From positions 1 to 64,000 of the forward strand of contig CAZKRY010000009.1 of assembly GCA_964555355.1 (NCBI GenBank): a stretch of 64,000 nucleotides of DNA, given 5' to 3'. Origin of the DNA: CAIKBL01 sp964555355 (GTDB lineage Bacteria > Pseudomonadota > Gammaproteobacteria > Ga0077536). Positions 7,569 through 16,381 of the stretch are shown piece by piece. The stretch's first letter is position 1; each line of letters opens with the position of its first letter. The position numbers and the translations under genes were made by a program. Under the pieces are notes generated by a model that was not told the DNA's origin, did not search any database, and saw only the letters and a program-made list of their open reading frames with translations.

Positions 7569-8621
7569 GTGGAAACCACAACTCGCCTGCGCCATGGTCT
7601 GCGTGGATATGTAAATCGCTTTTCACATACGGTCATCAACGTTAGCGATCTCGATCGCGCAGTCGAATTTTACGAAGCCACGTTTCCGGTGCGTCGTCGC
7701 ACGCGGATCAATGGTCCTGCGCAGGCCTACCTGGGTCTTGGCATCGCGCATGGGCAATTCAGTGGCTGGATTATGGAGAGTTGCGAGCATGCGCGGCCGC
7801 CCGGCGTAGTGCCCGCGGAGTTTCCGTCGCGCGTGCTGCATCTCATCGAATGGAAGTCGCCGCGGCCGGTCGGCGCACCGTATCGCGAAGCCAATCACAT
7901 CGGGATTTATCGCCAAAATTCGCTCGTCAGCAACATCGATGTTGCTTACGCGCGAGTTATCGCGCATGGCGGCCGCCCGTACGGCGAGCCAAGTCGCATC
8001 GTGCTGACGCCGGATGGGTTCGGGGTCACGGTGTTCGCTTATCGCGATCCGGATGGCAACACATTAGAAATGATCGCCGCGGATGATCCGGCCGGCGCGC
8101 CGTTCAAAGGCGTGTTGCATCACTGCAATCTCAATGTGCGTGAGCTGGAGCGCGCTTACCGCTTTTATCGCGATACGATTGGGCTTGATCTCGCGTTCTA
8201 CTTCGCGCCGGCTGTGCCGCAACCGGCAGCGGCTGGGTCGCTCGGCGATCTACTGCGCAATCCGGATGGCTCTGTGCATCCGGGCGATATCAATCTGCGT
8301 GCGACCTTGCTAGGCCTGCGCACCGACACTCGTACGCCAATCGATGTCTTGGAATGGACGCTGCCGCGGCCGTTTGGCGAGGCTTATCCGGTTGCGAACC
8401 ATCTTGGCATCATCCGGGTGGCGTTTGAGGTAGACGACATTGCCGCCGCGCGCGCAGCGCTCATCAACACTGGTCATAGCCCGGTCGGGCCGTTAGAGAC
8501 CTGGGATATGGGCGATTACGGGGAGCGACGCGTCGTCATCTTCAAAGACTTGGATGGCATTGAACTCGAGTTAATTGAGCAACCCGCGTACCTCGGCGAG
8601 CGGCCACCGTTCGATCCATAA
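7569..8621 (+). CDS. VOC-family protein with two glyoxalase/extradiol-dioxygenase domains
   Basis: 350 aa from GTG 7569, chosen because AGGAG lies 7 bases upstream; the frame is open back to 7491 but without such a signal. It has two tandem vicinal-oxygen-chelate modules: about residues 14-172 (FSHTVINVSDLDRAVEFYE ... GNTLEMIA) and 180-340 (HHCNLNVRELERAYRFYRD ... IELELIEQ). Each has His and Glu positions suited to metal binding. This could be a ring-cleaving dioxygenase, a lyase or an isomerase. It heads an operon with the amidohydrolase and esterase and faces the TetR operator. Confidence 0.8.
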   Translation: METTTRLRHGLRGYVNRFSHTVINVSDLDRAVEFYEATFPVRRRTRINGPAQAYLGLGIAHGQFSGWIMESCEHARPPGVVPAEFPSRVLHLIEWKSPRPVGAPYREANHIGIYRQNSLVSNIDVAYARVIAHGGRPYGEPSRIVLTPDGFGVTVFAYRDPDGNTLEMIAADDPAGAPFKGVLHHCNLNVRELERAYRFYRDTIGLDLAFYFAPAVPQPAAAGSLGDLLRNPDGSVHPGDINLRATLLGLRTDTRTPIDVLEWTLPRPFGEAYPVANHLGIIRVAFEVDDIAAARAALINTGHSPVGPLETWDMGDYGERRVVIFKDLDGIELELIEQPAYLGERPPFDP

Positions 8622-8766
8622 TTGCGCGGGCATTGCTGCAGAGTAACAAGGATTCTTCCGATTGACCCGGCGCGGTCGCGCGCGCAAATTTCGATTTATC
8701 AACAAGGGCATCGTGCCTTGGCCGTTCAGCACGGCGGGGCTGGAAATTCACGCCAAAGGGGGCTTC

Positions 8767-10473
8767 ATGTCGAACGTATCCGCAGAATTTGATCTCGTCA
8801 TCCGCGGCGGTCGGGTGGTGGATGGCACGCGCATGCCAGCTTTCATCGGCGATGTCGCCATCAAAGACGGCCGCATTGCCGAAGTCGGTAAGGTGCGCGG
8901 CAGCGCTAAGCAGGAGATCGATGCGCGAGGCCTCGTTGTTGCGCCGGGTTTCATCGATGTACACACGCATTACGACGCGCAGCTCAATTGGGACCCTTAC
9001 GCTTCGCAGTCCTGTTGGCATGGGATCACGAGCATCGTCGTCGCGGCGTGCGGTTTTGGCTTCGCGCCGTGCAAGGTGGAAGACCGCGAACGCGCCATGC
9101 AGCGCATGACTCGCGTGGAAGCCATCCCGTATGAATCGATGAAAGCCGGCATGCGCTGGGATTGGGTCAGTCAGCGCGATTATTTGGCATCGCTGGAACG
9201 CGCGGGTATCGGCGTCAATGTCGCAACCTACATTCCGCAATCACCGATTCGCGCTTGGGTGTTGGGCGAAGACGATACCCGGCGCGAGAAAGTGACGGCC
9301 GCCGAACTCGAACAAATGAAAGAACTGGTGCGCGATGGTTACCGCGCCGGCGCACTCGGACTCTCCACCGATTTAAATCTTATCGACCGCGATTACGATG
9401 GCTCGAAGTTGCCGAGCTTGATCGCGAGCGAACAAGAAACCGAGGCGCTGATTTCGGTCGCGCGTGAGTTTAATGTGGGTTCGATTGAAGTCACCCCGCG
9501 CTCACTCCATTTAGGCCCGGACGAAGCGACCATGCTCGAACGTTGGGCCGAGATTAGTGGTCGGCCGGTGTATTACAACGCCATTCTGCAGGTGCACCAC
9601 CTGCCGGGGCAATGGAAAGAAGCCTTGCAGCGGTTGGAAGAAATGAATACGCGCCATCGCATTTATGCGCTGGGGAACGCGCATCGCATCGAATCGCTGT
9701 TCAATCTCGTTGAATACAACCTGTTTGACGATATGCCGGAATGGAACAAGGCGCTTGCTTGCCCCATGGATCAACGGATCGCGAACCTCAAAGATCCAAC
9801 CGTGCGCGCGCGCCTGCAGCACGATCTCGATCACTACACCAATCGTTTGTGGGCTGGTAATTGGGACCGTATGAAGGTCTTCGATTCTGCGCAAGCGCAA
9901 TACAAGGGACGGTATGTGGGTGAGATTGCACGGTCGCTGAACTTGGCGCCGCTCGATGCGTTCTGTCAAATCGCGCTCGGCGAAGAGCTGCGCACATTGT
10001 TCTTAATCGAAGACCTGAACAATTCTGTCGAAGAGGCGGTGGGCGAGATCATGAGCCATCCGTTTGTCATCCCGGGGCTTTCCGATGGTGGTGCGCACAC
10101 GCAATTTCTCTGCTTGGGCAAGTATCCAACCGTCATGCTGACCAAATGGGTGCGGGACGAAAAAGTCATGTCGCTTGAAGAAGCGCATTGGCGACTGTCT
10201 TATATGTCCGCCGCGGCGATTGGGCTTGAAGGCATAGGCACCTTGCAAGTGGGGATGCCGGCCGATGTGGTGGTGTATGACTTGGAGAATCTCAAAGTCA
10301 CACCGAGCGAACCCGTCTACGAAAACATCATCGGCGGCGGCAAGCGGCTCATTCAAAAGGCCAAAGGTTATCGCGCGATTATCGTGAACGGCGTGCCAAC
10401 CTTCGAATACGACGAGTGCACGGGCAAATTGCCGGGGCGAGTTCTGCGCACGAGTGCGTATGTCCCGTCATGA
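8767..10473 (+). CDS. N-acyl-D-amino-acid deacylase-like amidohydrolase (copy 1)
   Basis: 568 aa from ATG 8767, preceded by AAAGGGGG. The family start FDLVIRGGRVVDGT is present, then the metal site FIDVHTHYDAQLNWDP (His66, His68), a cysteine ligand region VAACGFGFAP and the late aspartate in SDGGAHTQF. The C-terminal beta domain ends in the usual ADVVVYDLENL and IVNGVPTFEYDECTGKLPGR. Such enzymes hydrolyse N-acyl or cyclic amide bonds; the true substrate is open. The stop overlaps the next gene (ATGA). The 145 bases before it hold no gene. Confidence 0.87.
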   Translation: MSNVSAEFDLVIRGGRVVDGTRMPAFIGDVAIKDGRIAEVGKVRGSAKQEIDARGLVVAPGFIDVHTHYDAQLNWDPYASQSCWHGITSIVVAACGFGFAPCKVEDRERAMQRMTRVEAIPYESMKAGMRWDWVSQRDYLASLERAGIGVNVATYIPQSPIRAWVLGEDDTRREKVTAAELEQMKELVRDGYRAGALGLSTDLNLIDRDYDGSKLPSLIASEQETEALISVAREFNVGSIEVTPRSLHLGPDEATMLERWAEISGRPVYYNAILQVHHLPGQWKEALQRLEEMNTRHRIYALGNAHRIESLFNLVEYNLFDDMPEWNKALACPMDQRIANLKDPTVRARLQHDLDHYTNRLWAGNWDRMKVFDSAQAQYKGRYVGEIARSLNLAPLDAFCQIALGEELRTLFLIEDLNNSVEEAVGEIMSHPFVIPGLSDGGAHTQFLCLGKYPTVMLTKWVRDEKVMSLEEAHWRLSYMSAAAIGLEGIGTLQVGMPADVVVYDLENLKVTPSEPVYENIIGGGKRLIQKAKGYRAIIVNGVPTFEYDECTGKLPGRVLRTSAYVPS

Positions 10474-11414
10474 GTACCCCACTCGATATCACGCCGTTGC
10501 TCGATCCCGAAATTATGCAAGCGCTGGCGCCGCTTAATCTGCGCTTTGGCAAGTTGTCGCATGACTCGTTACCCAAAGTCAGGGCGTCTATGGCCGCACT
10601 GCCACCGCCACCGCTTTCAGGTCGAGTTTCGATCACGGATCACCCTGTGCCCGCACGCCCGCCGGTGAGTGTGCGGGTGTATCGCGCGCATGCGGCGCAG
10701 GGCCTATTGCCATGCATTTACTGGATACACGGCGGCGGGCTCGTGCTTGGTAGTAATGTCGGTGACGACGCGCGATTCGACGAATGGTGCCAAGCCTTGA
10801 ACTGCGTTGCGGTATCGGTGGACTATCGGCTCGCGCCCGAGTCACGGTATCCGGATCCGCTCGAGGACTGTTACGAAGGACTGCGCTGGGTGCATCAGAA
10901 CGCGGCAGCGCTCAATATCGATCCCACGCGGATCGGCATTGGCGGCGCCAGCGCGGGTGCGGGCCTCGCGGCGGGGCTTGCGCTCCTCGCACGTGATCGG
11001 CGTGAATTGCGCGTCGCCTTTCAAGCGCTGGTCTATCCAATGATCGACGATCGCCAAGTCACGCCGTCCAGCCAATGGTTAGATCCGGTGTGGCCGCCGG
11101 CCGCAAATCGCTTCGGTTGGGATTGTTATCTTGGGGAACTGCGCGGTGATGCGGTGCCGGCTTATGCCGCTGCCGCGCGTGCGCAAAACTTGGCGGGCCT
11201 GCCGCCTACGTTTATCAATGTGGGTGCGCTAGATGGTTTCGCGGACGAAGATATCGAATACGCCAATCGCCTACGTCATGCGGGCGTGCCGGTTGAATTG
11301 CATGTCTATCCCGGTGCACCGCATGGCTTTGATTCTTTAACGCCGAATACCGCGAAGGCGCGGCAATCAAGGCGTGACATCATGCAGTGGTTAACCGGTC
11401 AGTTGGCGGGCTGA
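10470..11414 (+). CDS. Alpha/beta hydrolase of the hormone-sensitive-lipase type
   Basis: 314 aa from the overlapping ATG at 10470. Oxyanion motif HGGG at about residues 86-89 (YWIHGGGLVLG), nucleophile Ser161 in GGASAGAGLA, the acid in GALDGFADEDIEY and the His in YPGAPHGFDS. This is the complete catalytic set of HSL-family esterases. It probably cleaves an ester or lactone intermediate; a Baeyer-Villiger monooxygenase gene follows on the opposite strand, which would supply such an ester. Co-transcribed with the amidohydrolase. Confidence 0.9.
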   Translation: MSTPLDITPLLDPEIMQALAPLNLRFGKLSHDSLPKVRASMAALPPPPLSGRVSITDHPVPARPPVSVRVYRAHAAQGLLPCIYWIHGGGLVLGSNVGDDARFDEWCQALNCVAVSVDYRLAPESRYPDPLEDCYEGLRWVHQNAAALNIDPTRIGIGGASAGAGLAAGLALLARDRRELRVAFQALVYPMIDDRQVTPSSQWLDPVWPPAANRFGWDCYLGELRGDAVPAYAAAARAQNLAGLPPTFINVGALDGFADEDIEYANRLRHAGVPVELHVYPGAPHGFDSLTPNTAKARQSRRDIMQWLTGQLAG

Positions 11415-11443
11415 CACCACGCAACAGCGCGCAGAAACATTTT

Positions 11444-12883
11444 CTAGCCCACCTCGTAAGCTTCGAGATCCGGCGTTAACGTGTCCTGCCGATAACGTGT
11501 CATCGGCCGCGGATACTGGGTGACGACGCGTCCCGAGCGTGGATCGCGAAAATAGTTATTGCAGGCCTCAGCCCATACGTCTATGGCATTTGCATCACGC
11601 TGAATACCTTCGTTGTAAGCCGCCATCACGTTAGGCCGCACATCCATCCAAGCCAGTCGTTCGTCCTGCATCCGCGCGAGCTGCCGCAGGATGTACGCCA
11701 CTTGGCATTCGATCATGAAAAGAATCGTGCCTTTGTTGGTGTTCGGTCCGTAGAGCTGAAAGAGATTGGGAAAGCGCGCGGTGGCGATCCCCAAATAGGC
11801 TTGCGCACCGTCATGCCAGGCATCGTTTAGCCGGCATTGATCGCGACCGATGACGTTAAGCGATGCTAGGTAGCGCGTGACATGGAAACCGGTAGCGAGT
11901 ATCAACACATCCAAACGACGCGCGACATCATCGGCGGTGGTCACGCCCAGCGGCGTGATGCACGCAACCGTCTCCGTCACCAGCTCGACATTGTCACGGT
12001 TGAAGGTTGGATAATAATTGCTCGACAGCAAGACGCGCTTGCAGCCGAACGAATAATCAGGCGTCAATTTGCGCCGCACAGTCGGATCTTCGACGAGCGC
12101 GATATTGGCGAGCCCCTGCGCAACGGCTTCGGCGCGGCGCGCGGGATCCGTCACCAACGCAAACCCATCAAACTCTTGCCATAACCGCGCGCGGCGCTGC
12201 TCCACCGCATCTGGCGCGAATTTGAGATAGGCGAGTTTGCTGGGCGAGTAAGGCGTGTCGCCCTTCGGCAAAATCCAATTTGGTGTGCGTTGAAAGAGCG
12301 TGAGTTGCGCGGCCGTTTTAGCGATTTCCGGGACGCATTGCACGGCGCTCGCCGCGCTGCCGATCACGCCGACGCGCGCGCCGGCTATCTGTACCGTGTG
12401 ATCCCAGCGCGCGGTATGAAACAACGGCCCTGCGAACGAACGCAGGCCCGGAATCTCCGGCCAGCTAGGTTCATTGAACATGCCTTGCGCGGCGATTAAC
12501 ACCTGACCTCGGTACTCCGAGCCGTTGACGGCGCGCACACGCCATTGACTCGCGTACTCATCCCAAGCCGCCTCCCGCACTTCAGTATTCAACCGCACAT
12601 GCGCGGTCACGCCGTATTTGTCGGCGCAATGCTGCATGTACGCCAAGATCTCCGGCGCGGAGGCGTAAGGATTCGTCCAGTCGCGGTTGACTTCAAAGCT
12701 GAACGAGTAGAGATGGGACGGCACATCGCACGCCGCACCCGGATAGCGGTTGTACCACCACGTACCGCCGAGGCTTGGTGCTTTTTCGAGAATGACGAAA
12801 TCGCCGATCCCAGCTTGCAGCAACTTGATGCCCATGCAAATCCCGCCGGGGCCAGCGCCGATGATGACGATGCGATGAGTCAT
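11444..12883 (-). CDS. Flavin-containing Baeyer-Villiger-type monooxygenase (copy 1)
   Basis: 479 aa from ATG 12883 (THRIVIIGAGPGGICMGIKL), preferred to ATG 12922 because the FAD-binding strand then begins at once. FAD motif GAGPGG, the aromatic stretch GGTWWYNRYPGAACDVPSH, NADPH-binding motif GVIGSAASAV and the type I fingerprint FAGPLFHTARWDH, ending in D rather than P. It oxidises ketones to esters using NADPH and O2. Divergent from the six-gene operon that begins at 13068. The 30 bases to the convergent esterase show no clear terminator. Confidence 0.88.
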   Translation of the reverse strand: MTHRIVIIGAGPGGICMGIKLLQAGIGDFVILEKAPSLGGTWWYNRYPGAACDVPSHLYSFSFEVNRDWTNPYASAPEILAYMQHCADKYGVTAHVRLNTEVREAAWDEYASQWRVRAVNGSEYRGQVLIAAQGMFNEPSWPEIPGLRSFAGPLFHTARWDHTVQIAGARVGVIGSAASAVQCVPEIAKTAAQLTLFQRTPNWILPKGDTPYSPSKLAYLKFAPDAVEQRRARLWQEFDGFALVTDPARRAEAVAQGLANIALVEDPTVRRKLTPDYSFGCKRVLLSSNYYPTFNRDNVELVTETVACITPLGVTTADDVARRLDVLILATGFHVTRYLASLNVIGRDQCRLNDAWHDGAQAYLGIATARFPNLFQLYGPNTNKGTILFMIECQVAYILRQLARMQDERLAWMDVRPNVMAAYNEGIQRDANAIDVWAEACNNYFRDPRSGRVVTQYPRPMTRYRQDTLTPDLEAYEVG

Positions 12884-12935
12884 CGCGGCAGTATACGAAA
12901 GCCGTGCTAGATGATGCGTCACTCACGTAGGCCGG

Positions 12936-12952
12936 GCGACATGATTTGTCGC
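12936..12952. promoter_or_regulatory. Inverted repeat in divergent promoter region
   Basis: GCGACA and its exact complement TGTCGC, separated by 5 bases. It lies between the divergent monooxygenase and amidohydrolase genes. It is a candidate operator for one or both, but no regulator gene is adjacent and 6-bp arms can occur by chance. Confidence 0.35.
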
Positions 12953-13067
12953 AGTGCCACAAACCACGCTATAGGAATATTAGGAATTGCACTTCCGTTC
13001 TTCGTTCGGTACAACGCTCCGATACCTGCGGTAAATGAACGCTAAGGACACCAAGAGGAGAGCAACG

Positions 13068-14801
13068 ATGGCGCAATTCGATACCTTGATCCGGGGCGGT
13101 TTGGTGGTAGACGGCAGTGGCGGCCAACCCGTCGTGAGCGACGTTGCGATCAAAGACGGCGTCATTGCCGCGATTGGCAAAGCGCCTGGTTCGGCTGCGC
13201 AAACGATTGATGCAGACGGTCTCATCGTGACCCCGGGCTGGGTGGATATTCATACCCATTACGACGGTCAGGTCAGTTGGGATCCGGAACTTGCGCAATC
13301 GTTGTTGCACGGCGTCACTACCGCGGTAATGGGCAATTGCGGCGTGGGTTTTGCGCCGGCTCAACCTTCGCAACGCGACTGGTTGATCGGATTGATGGAA
13401 GGCGTGGAAGACATCCCGGGCGCATCGCTTCGCGCCGGCATGAAATGGCAGTGGGAAAGCTTTCCGGAATATCTAAACGCGCTAGACGCCACGCCGCGTA
13501 CGTTCGATGTGGCGGCGTTTCTCGCGCACGGCGCGTTGCGTGCGTATGTCATGGGCGAGCGCGGCGCGGCGAATGAAGTCGCAACGCCAGACGATATCTC
13601 GCGCATGGCGGCACTGGCCCGCGATGCCATGAGTGCCGGTGCGGTAGGGGTCTCGACCTCGCGCACTGCCGTGCATATCGCCGTCGATGGCCGTCCGGTG
13701 CCGGGCACTTACGCGAGCGAGGAAGAATTGACGGCACTCGCGTCCGCGGTCAAGCAAAGCGGCCACGGCTTGCTTGAAATGGTGAACCCCGGTGTGGCCG
13801 GCGAAGACGTGCAAGCGTTGGACAACGACATGGGGATTATGCGGCGGATCGCGCGCGCCTCGTCGTGCCCAATTCTGTTTTTGCTCGTGCAGCACAACAC
13901 GGACGCCAATCAGTGGAAGCGTCAGCTAGCGGAATGCGAAGAAGCGGCGCGTGAAGGGCAACGAATCATCCCACAGGTGGCCGGGCGGCCGATTTCAATA
14001 TTGTTTAGCTTTGAGAGCGAACATCCGTGGCGTTTCATGCCGAGTTACTCGGAGATTGCGGATCTCCCTTTCCCGCAGCGTTACGCCGCGCTGCGTTCGC
14101 CGGAAATGCGTGCCCGGTTACTGGCGGAAGAAGATCCAAACAACGCCGGGTTTTCGCTGATTTACAAAAATCCAATGCTGTGGAATTACACCTACATCGG
14201 CGGCGATCCCATCGATTACACGCCGCCGCGCGAGAAAAGTATCGCGGTGACCGCGCGCCAGCGCGGCCAGAGTCCATGGACCACGGCATACGATCTTTTG
14301 TTAGAGAATGAAGGGCGGGCCATCTTGACGCACTTCGGGGTGAACTACGCTGATCAAAATCCGAATGCCTTGCACGAGATGATGCGGCATCCGTTGAGCG
14401 TTCTAGGCTTGAGTGATGCCGGTGCGCATGTCCGCTGCATCATTGATGCCGGCACTCATACGTATATGCTGACACGCTGGTCGCGCGACACGGCGGCCGG
14501 CGATCCGTTGCACCTGCCGCTCGAAGACGTGGTGTACAAACTCACCAAGCGCAATGCCGATTTGTTCGGATTCAACGATCGCGGGCATTTAGCCGTGGGC
14601 AAGCGGGCGGACGTCAATCTCATTGACATGACGCGTTTGAATGCACGTGCGCCGCGCACCACCTACGATCTGCCGGCCAATATGCCGCGCCTCACACAAC
14701 ACGTGGAAGGTTACGTCTCGACGTTGGTGCGCGGGCAGTTGGTGCAGCAGGGCGGCAAAGTAACGTCGGCGCGACCAGGTAGGATTTTACGCGGTCGGTG
14801 A
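13068..14801 (+). CDS. N-acyl-D-amino-acid deacylase-like amidohydrolase (copy 2)
   Basis: 577 aa from ATG 13068, with AGAGGAG 7 bases upstream; the in-frame ATG at 13035 lacks one. Start FDTLIRGGLVVDGSGG, metal site VDIHTHYDGQVSWDP (His62, His64), MGNCGVGFAP and late LSDAGAHVRC. Related to copy 1 by family, clearly diverged in sequence. First gene of a six-gene operon with very short gaps or overlaps. In this setting it may open a cyclic or acylated amide made or used by the HyuAB pair. The stop overlaps the ligase start (GTGA). Confidence 0.87.
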   Translation: MAQFDTLIRGGLVVDGSGGQPVVSDVAIKDGVIAAIGKAPGSAAQTIDADGLIVTPGWVDIHTHYDGQVSWDPELAQSLLHGVTTAVMGNCGVGFAPAQPSQRDWLIGLMEGVEDIPGASLRAGMKWQWESFPEYLNALDATPRTFDVAAFLAHGALRAYVMGERGAANEVATPDDISRMAALARDAMSAGAVGVSTSRTAVHIAVDGRPVPGTYASEEELTALASAVKQSGHGLLEMVNPGVAGEDVQALDNDMGIMRRIARASSCPILFLLVQHNTDANQWKRQLAECEEAAREGQRIIPQVAGRPISILFSFESEHPWRFMPSYSEIADLPFPQRYAALRSPEMRARLLAEEDPNNAGFSLIYKNPMLWNYTYIGGDPIDYTPPREKSIAVTARQRGQSPWTTAYDLLLENEGRAILTHFGVNYADQNPNALHEMMRHPLSVLGLSDAGAHVRCIIDAGTHTYMLTRWSRDTAAGDPLHLPLEDVVYKLTKRNADLFGFNDRGHLAVGKRADVNLIDMTRLNARAPRTTYDLPANMPRLTQHVEGYVSTLVRGQLVQQGGKVTSARPGRILRGR

Positions 14802-16366
14802 ATGTGGCGTGGACCACCGATGCGATCCTAGCGCGCGCGGCGGCGTTCGACCCGACGCGCTGTGCCGCAGTTCTTGCCGAAGATGACGAACGAATAAGTT
14901 ACGGCGAACTCGACCAACGCGCGACTCGCCTCGCCAACGCATTACGCGCGCATGGGGCGGGGATCGGCGATCGGGTCGCCGTCCTGATGGAGAATCACCT
15001 CGACTATCTCGTCGCCTACCATGGCGTCGGCCGCGCTCGCGCCATTTTTGTGCCCATCGTTACGCAATCCAAACTTCCTGAAATCGAGTATTTCATCGGA
15101 CACTCGACGCCTTCGTTGCTGATCGTCGACGCCGAGCGCTGGCATACTATTGCACCCGCAATCGAAAGCCGCCACCCGGCCTTCGCGTCAATTAAACATA
15201 TCTGGTTTGCGAGCCATGCACCGCACGCCGATTACCCGCACCTGCACGCGCTGATCGAGGCGGCGTCGCCTGATACATTTGCGGATCGCCCGACGCCGGA
15301 TGACCCGGTCGCGTTTATGTATACATCCGGTTCAACCGGGCGCCCCAAAGCTGTGATCCATTCGCATTACACCGCGGTGGCACAGGCCGAAGCCGTGTGC
15401 AGCAGAATGGGCTACACACAGGACGATCGGTTGATGACGGTCTTCCCGCTGTTTCATGGGAATGCATTGGTGTGGTCCGCGCTCGCCGCGGTGTGGGCGG
15501 GCGCGCGTGTCATCGTGCACCGGCGCTTTAGCGCGAGCGGTTTCTGGGCGTCAGCGCGGCGTCACGGCGCCACCGAAATTAATTTGCTGCTCGGTGCGAT
15601 TAACATGCTGCTCGCGCAACCCCCGCGCGAAGATGATCAGGCGCACTCGATTCGATTGGTGCTCGCCAATGTCACGGAGCCGATTTACCGCGAGTGTACG
15701 CGCCGCTTCAAGGTCGACATTGTCTCGACTTGGGCCCTGGCCGAAGGGCCGCTAGGGACGATGACAGCACCGGGTCATGGCTATCGCGCGGGCGAAATCG
15801 GCTGGCCGATGGGCGAACAAAATGAGGTGCGCGTCGTCGATGAGCACGATCAGCCCGTGCCGGACGGGACGGTCGGCGAACTGGTACAGCGCAATCGCGC
15901 GATGATGTTGGGTTACTACCGGAATGAGGAAGAAACCCGACGCGTGCTCCAGGGCGGTTGGGTACATAGCGGCGATCTCGGGTACCGGGATGCGCAGGGC
16001 CTGTTCTATTTTGTGGGACGGCGTAAAAACATTATTCGGCGTGCCGGCGAAAATGTGTCGAGCGAAGAAGTGGAAGAATGTCTGCAGACGCATCCGGCCA
16101 TCGAAGAAGCCGCCGTGATTGCCGTGCCGGATGAGATCCGTGGCGAAGAAGTAAAAGCGCATGTCGTGTTGCGCGCGGGACAGGCGATGGCGGAAAGCGA
16201 AGTCGTCGCGTGGTGTGCCGAGCGGTTGGCGGATTTTAAGGTTCCGCGCTACGTCGAATTTGTGCCGCACCTGCCGCGTACCGGGCCGCTTAAAATCGAT
16301 CGCGCGGCGTTGGCGGCGCGCGCGGATGCCACTTCATGCTGGGATCGAACCAAGAATGCTCGTTAG
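14798..16366 (+). CDS. AMP-forming acyl-CoA synthetase/ligase
   Basis: 522-aa adenylate-forming enzyme, starting at the GTG that overlaps the upstream stop. ATP-binding motif FMYTSGSTGRPKAVIHSH at about residues 172-189, adenylation core and the hinge/C-terminal motif YFVGRRKNIIRRAGENVSS, with the late catalytic Lys in GPLKIDRAAL. Resembles crotonobetaine/carnitine-CoA ligase relatives. It should activate a carboxylic acid produced by the neighbouring enzymes to its CoA ester. 15 bases separate it from HyuA. Confidence 0.88.
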   Translation: MNVAWTTDAILARAAAFDPTRCAAVLAEDDERISYGELDQRATRLANALRAHGAGIGDRVAVLMENHLDYLVAYHGVGRARAIFVPIVTQSKLPEIEYFIGHSTPSLLIVDAERWHTIAPAIESRHPAFASIKHIWFASHAPHADYPHLHALIEAASPDTFADRPTPDDPVAFMYTSGSTGRPKAVIHSHYTAVAQAEAVCSRMGYTQDDRLMTVFPLFHGNALVWSALAAVWAGARVIVHRRFSASGFWASARRHGATEINLLLGAINMLLAQPPREDDQAHSIRLVLANVTEPIYRECTRRFKVDIVSTWALAEGPLGTMTAPGHGYRAGEIGWPMGEQNEVRVVDEHDQPVPDGTVGELVQRNRAMMLGYYRNEEETRRVLQGGWVHSGDLGYRDAQGLFYFVGRRKNIIRRAGENVSSEEVEECLQTHPAIEEAAVIAVPDEIRGEEVKAHVVLRAGQAMAESEVVAWCAERLADFKVPRYVEFVPHLPRTGPLKIDRAALAARADATSCWDRTKNAR

Positions 16367-16381
16367 TGCGGTGAGGGCGCG

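Noticed and set aside
8542..9240. Long minus-strand frame of 232 codons across the amidohydrolase start
   Set aside because: It is antisense to two convincing genes and has no family likeness; typical shadow of GC-rich coding DNA.
9511..9969. 152-codon minus-strand frame within the amidohydrolase
   Set aside because: Antisense shadow; composition follows the coding strand.
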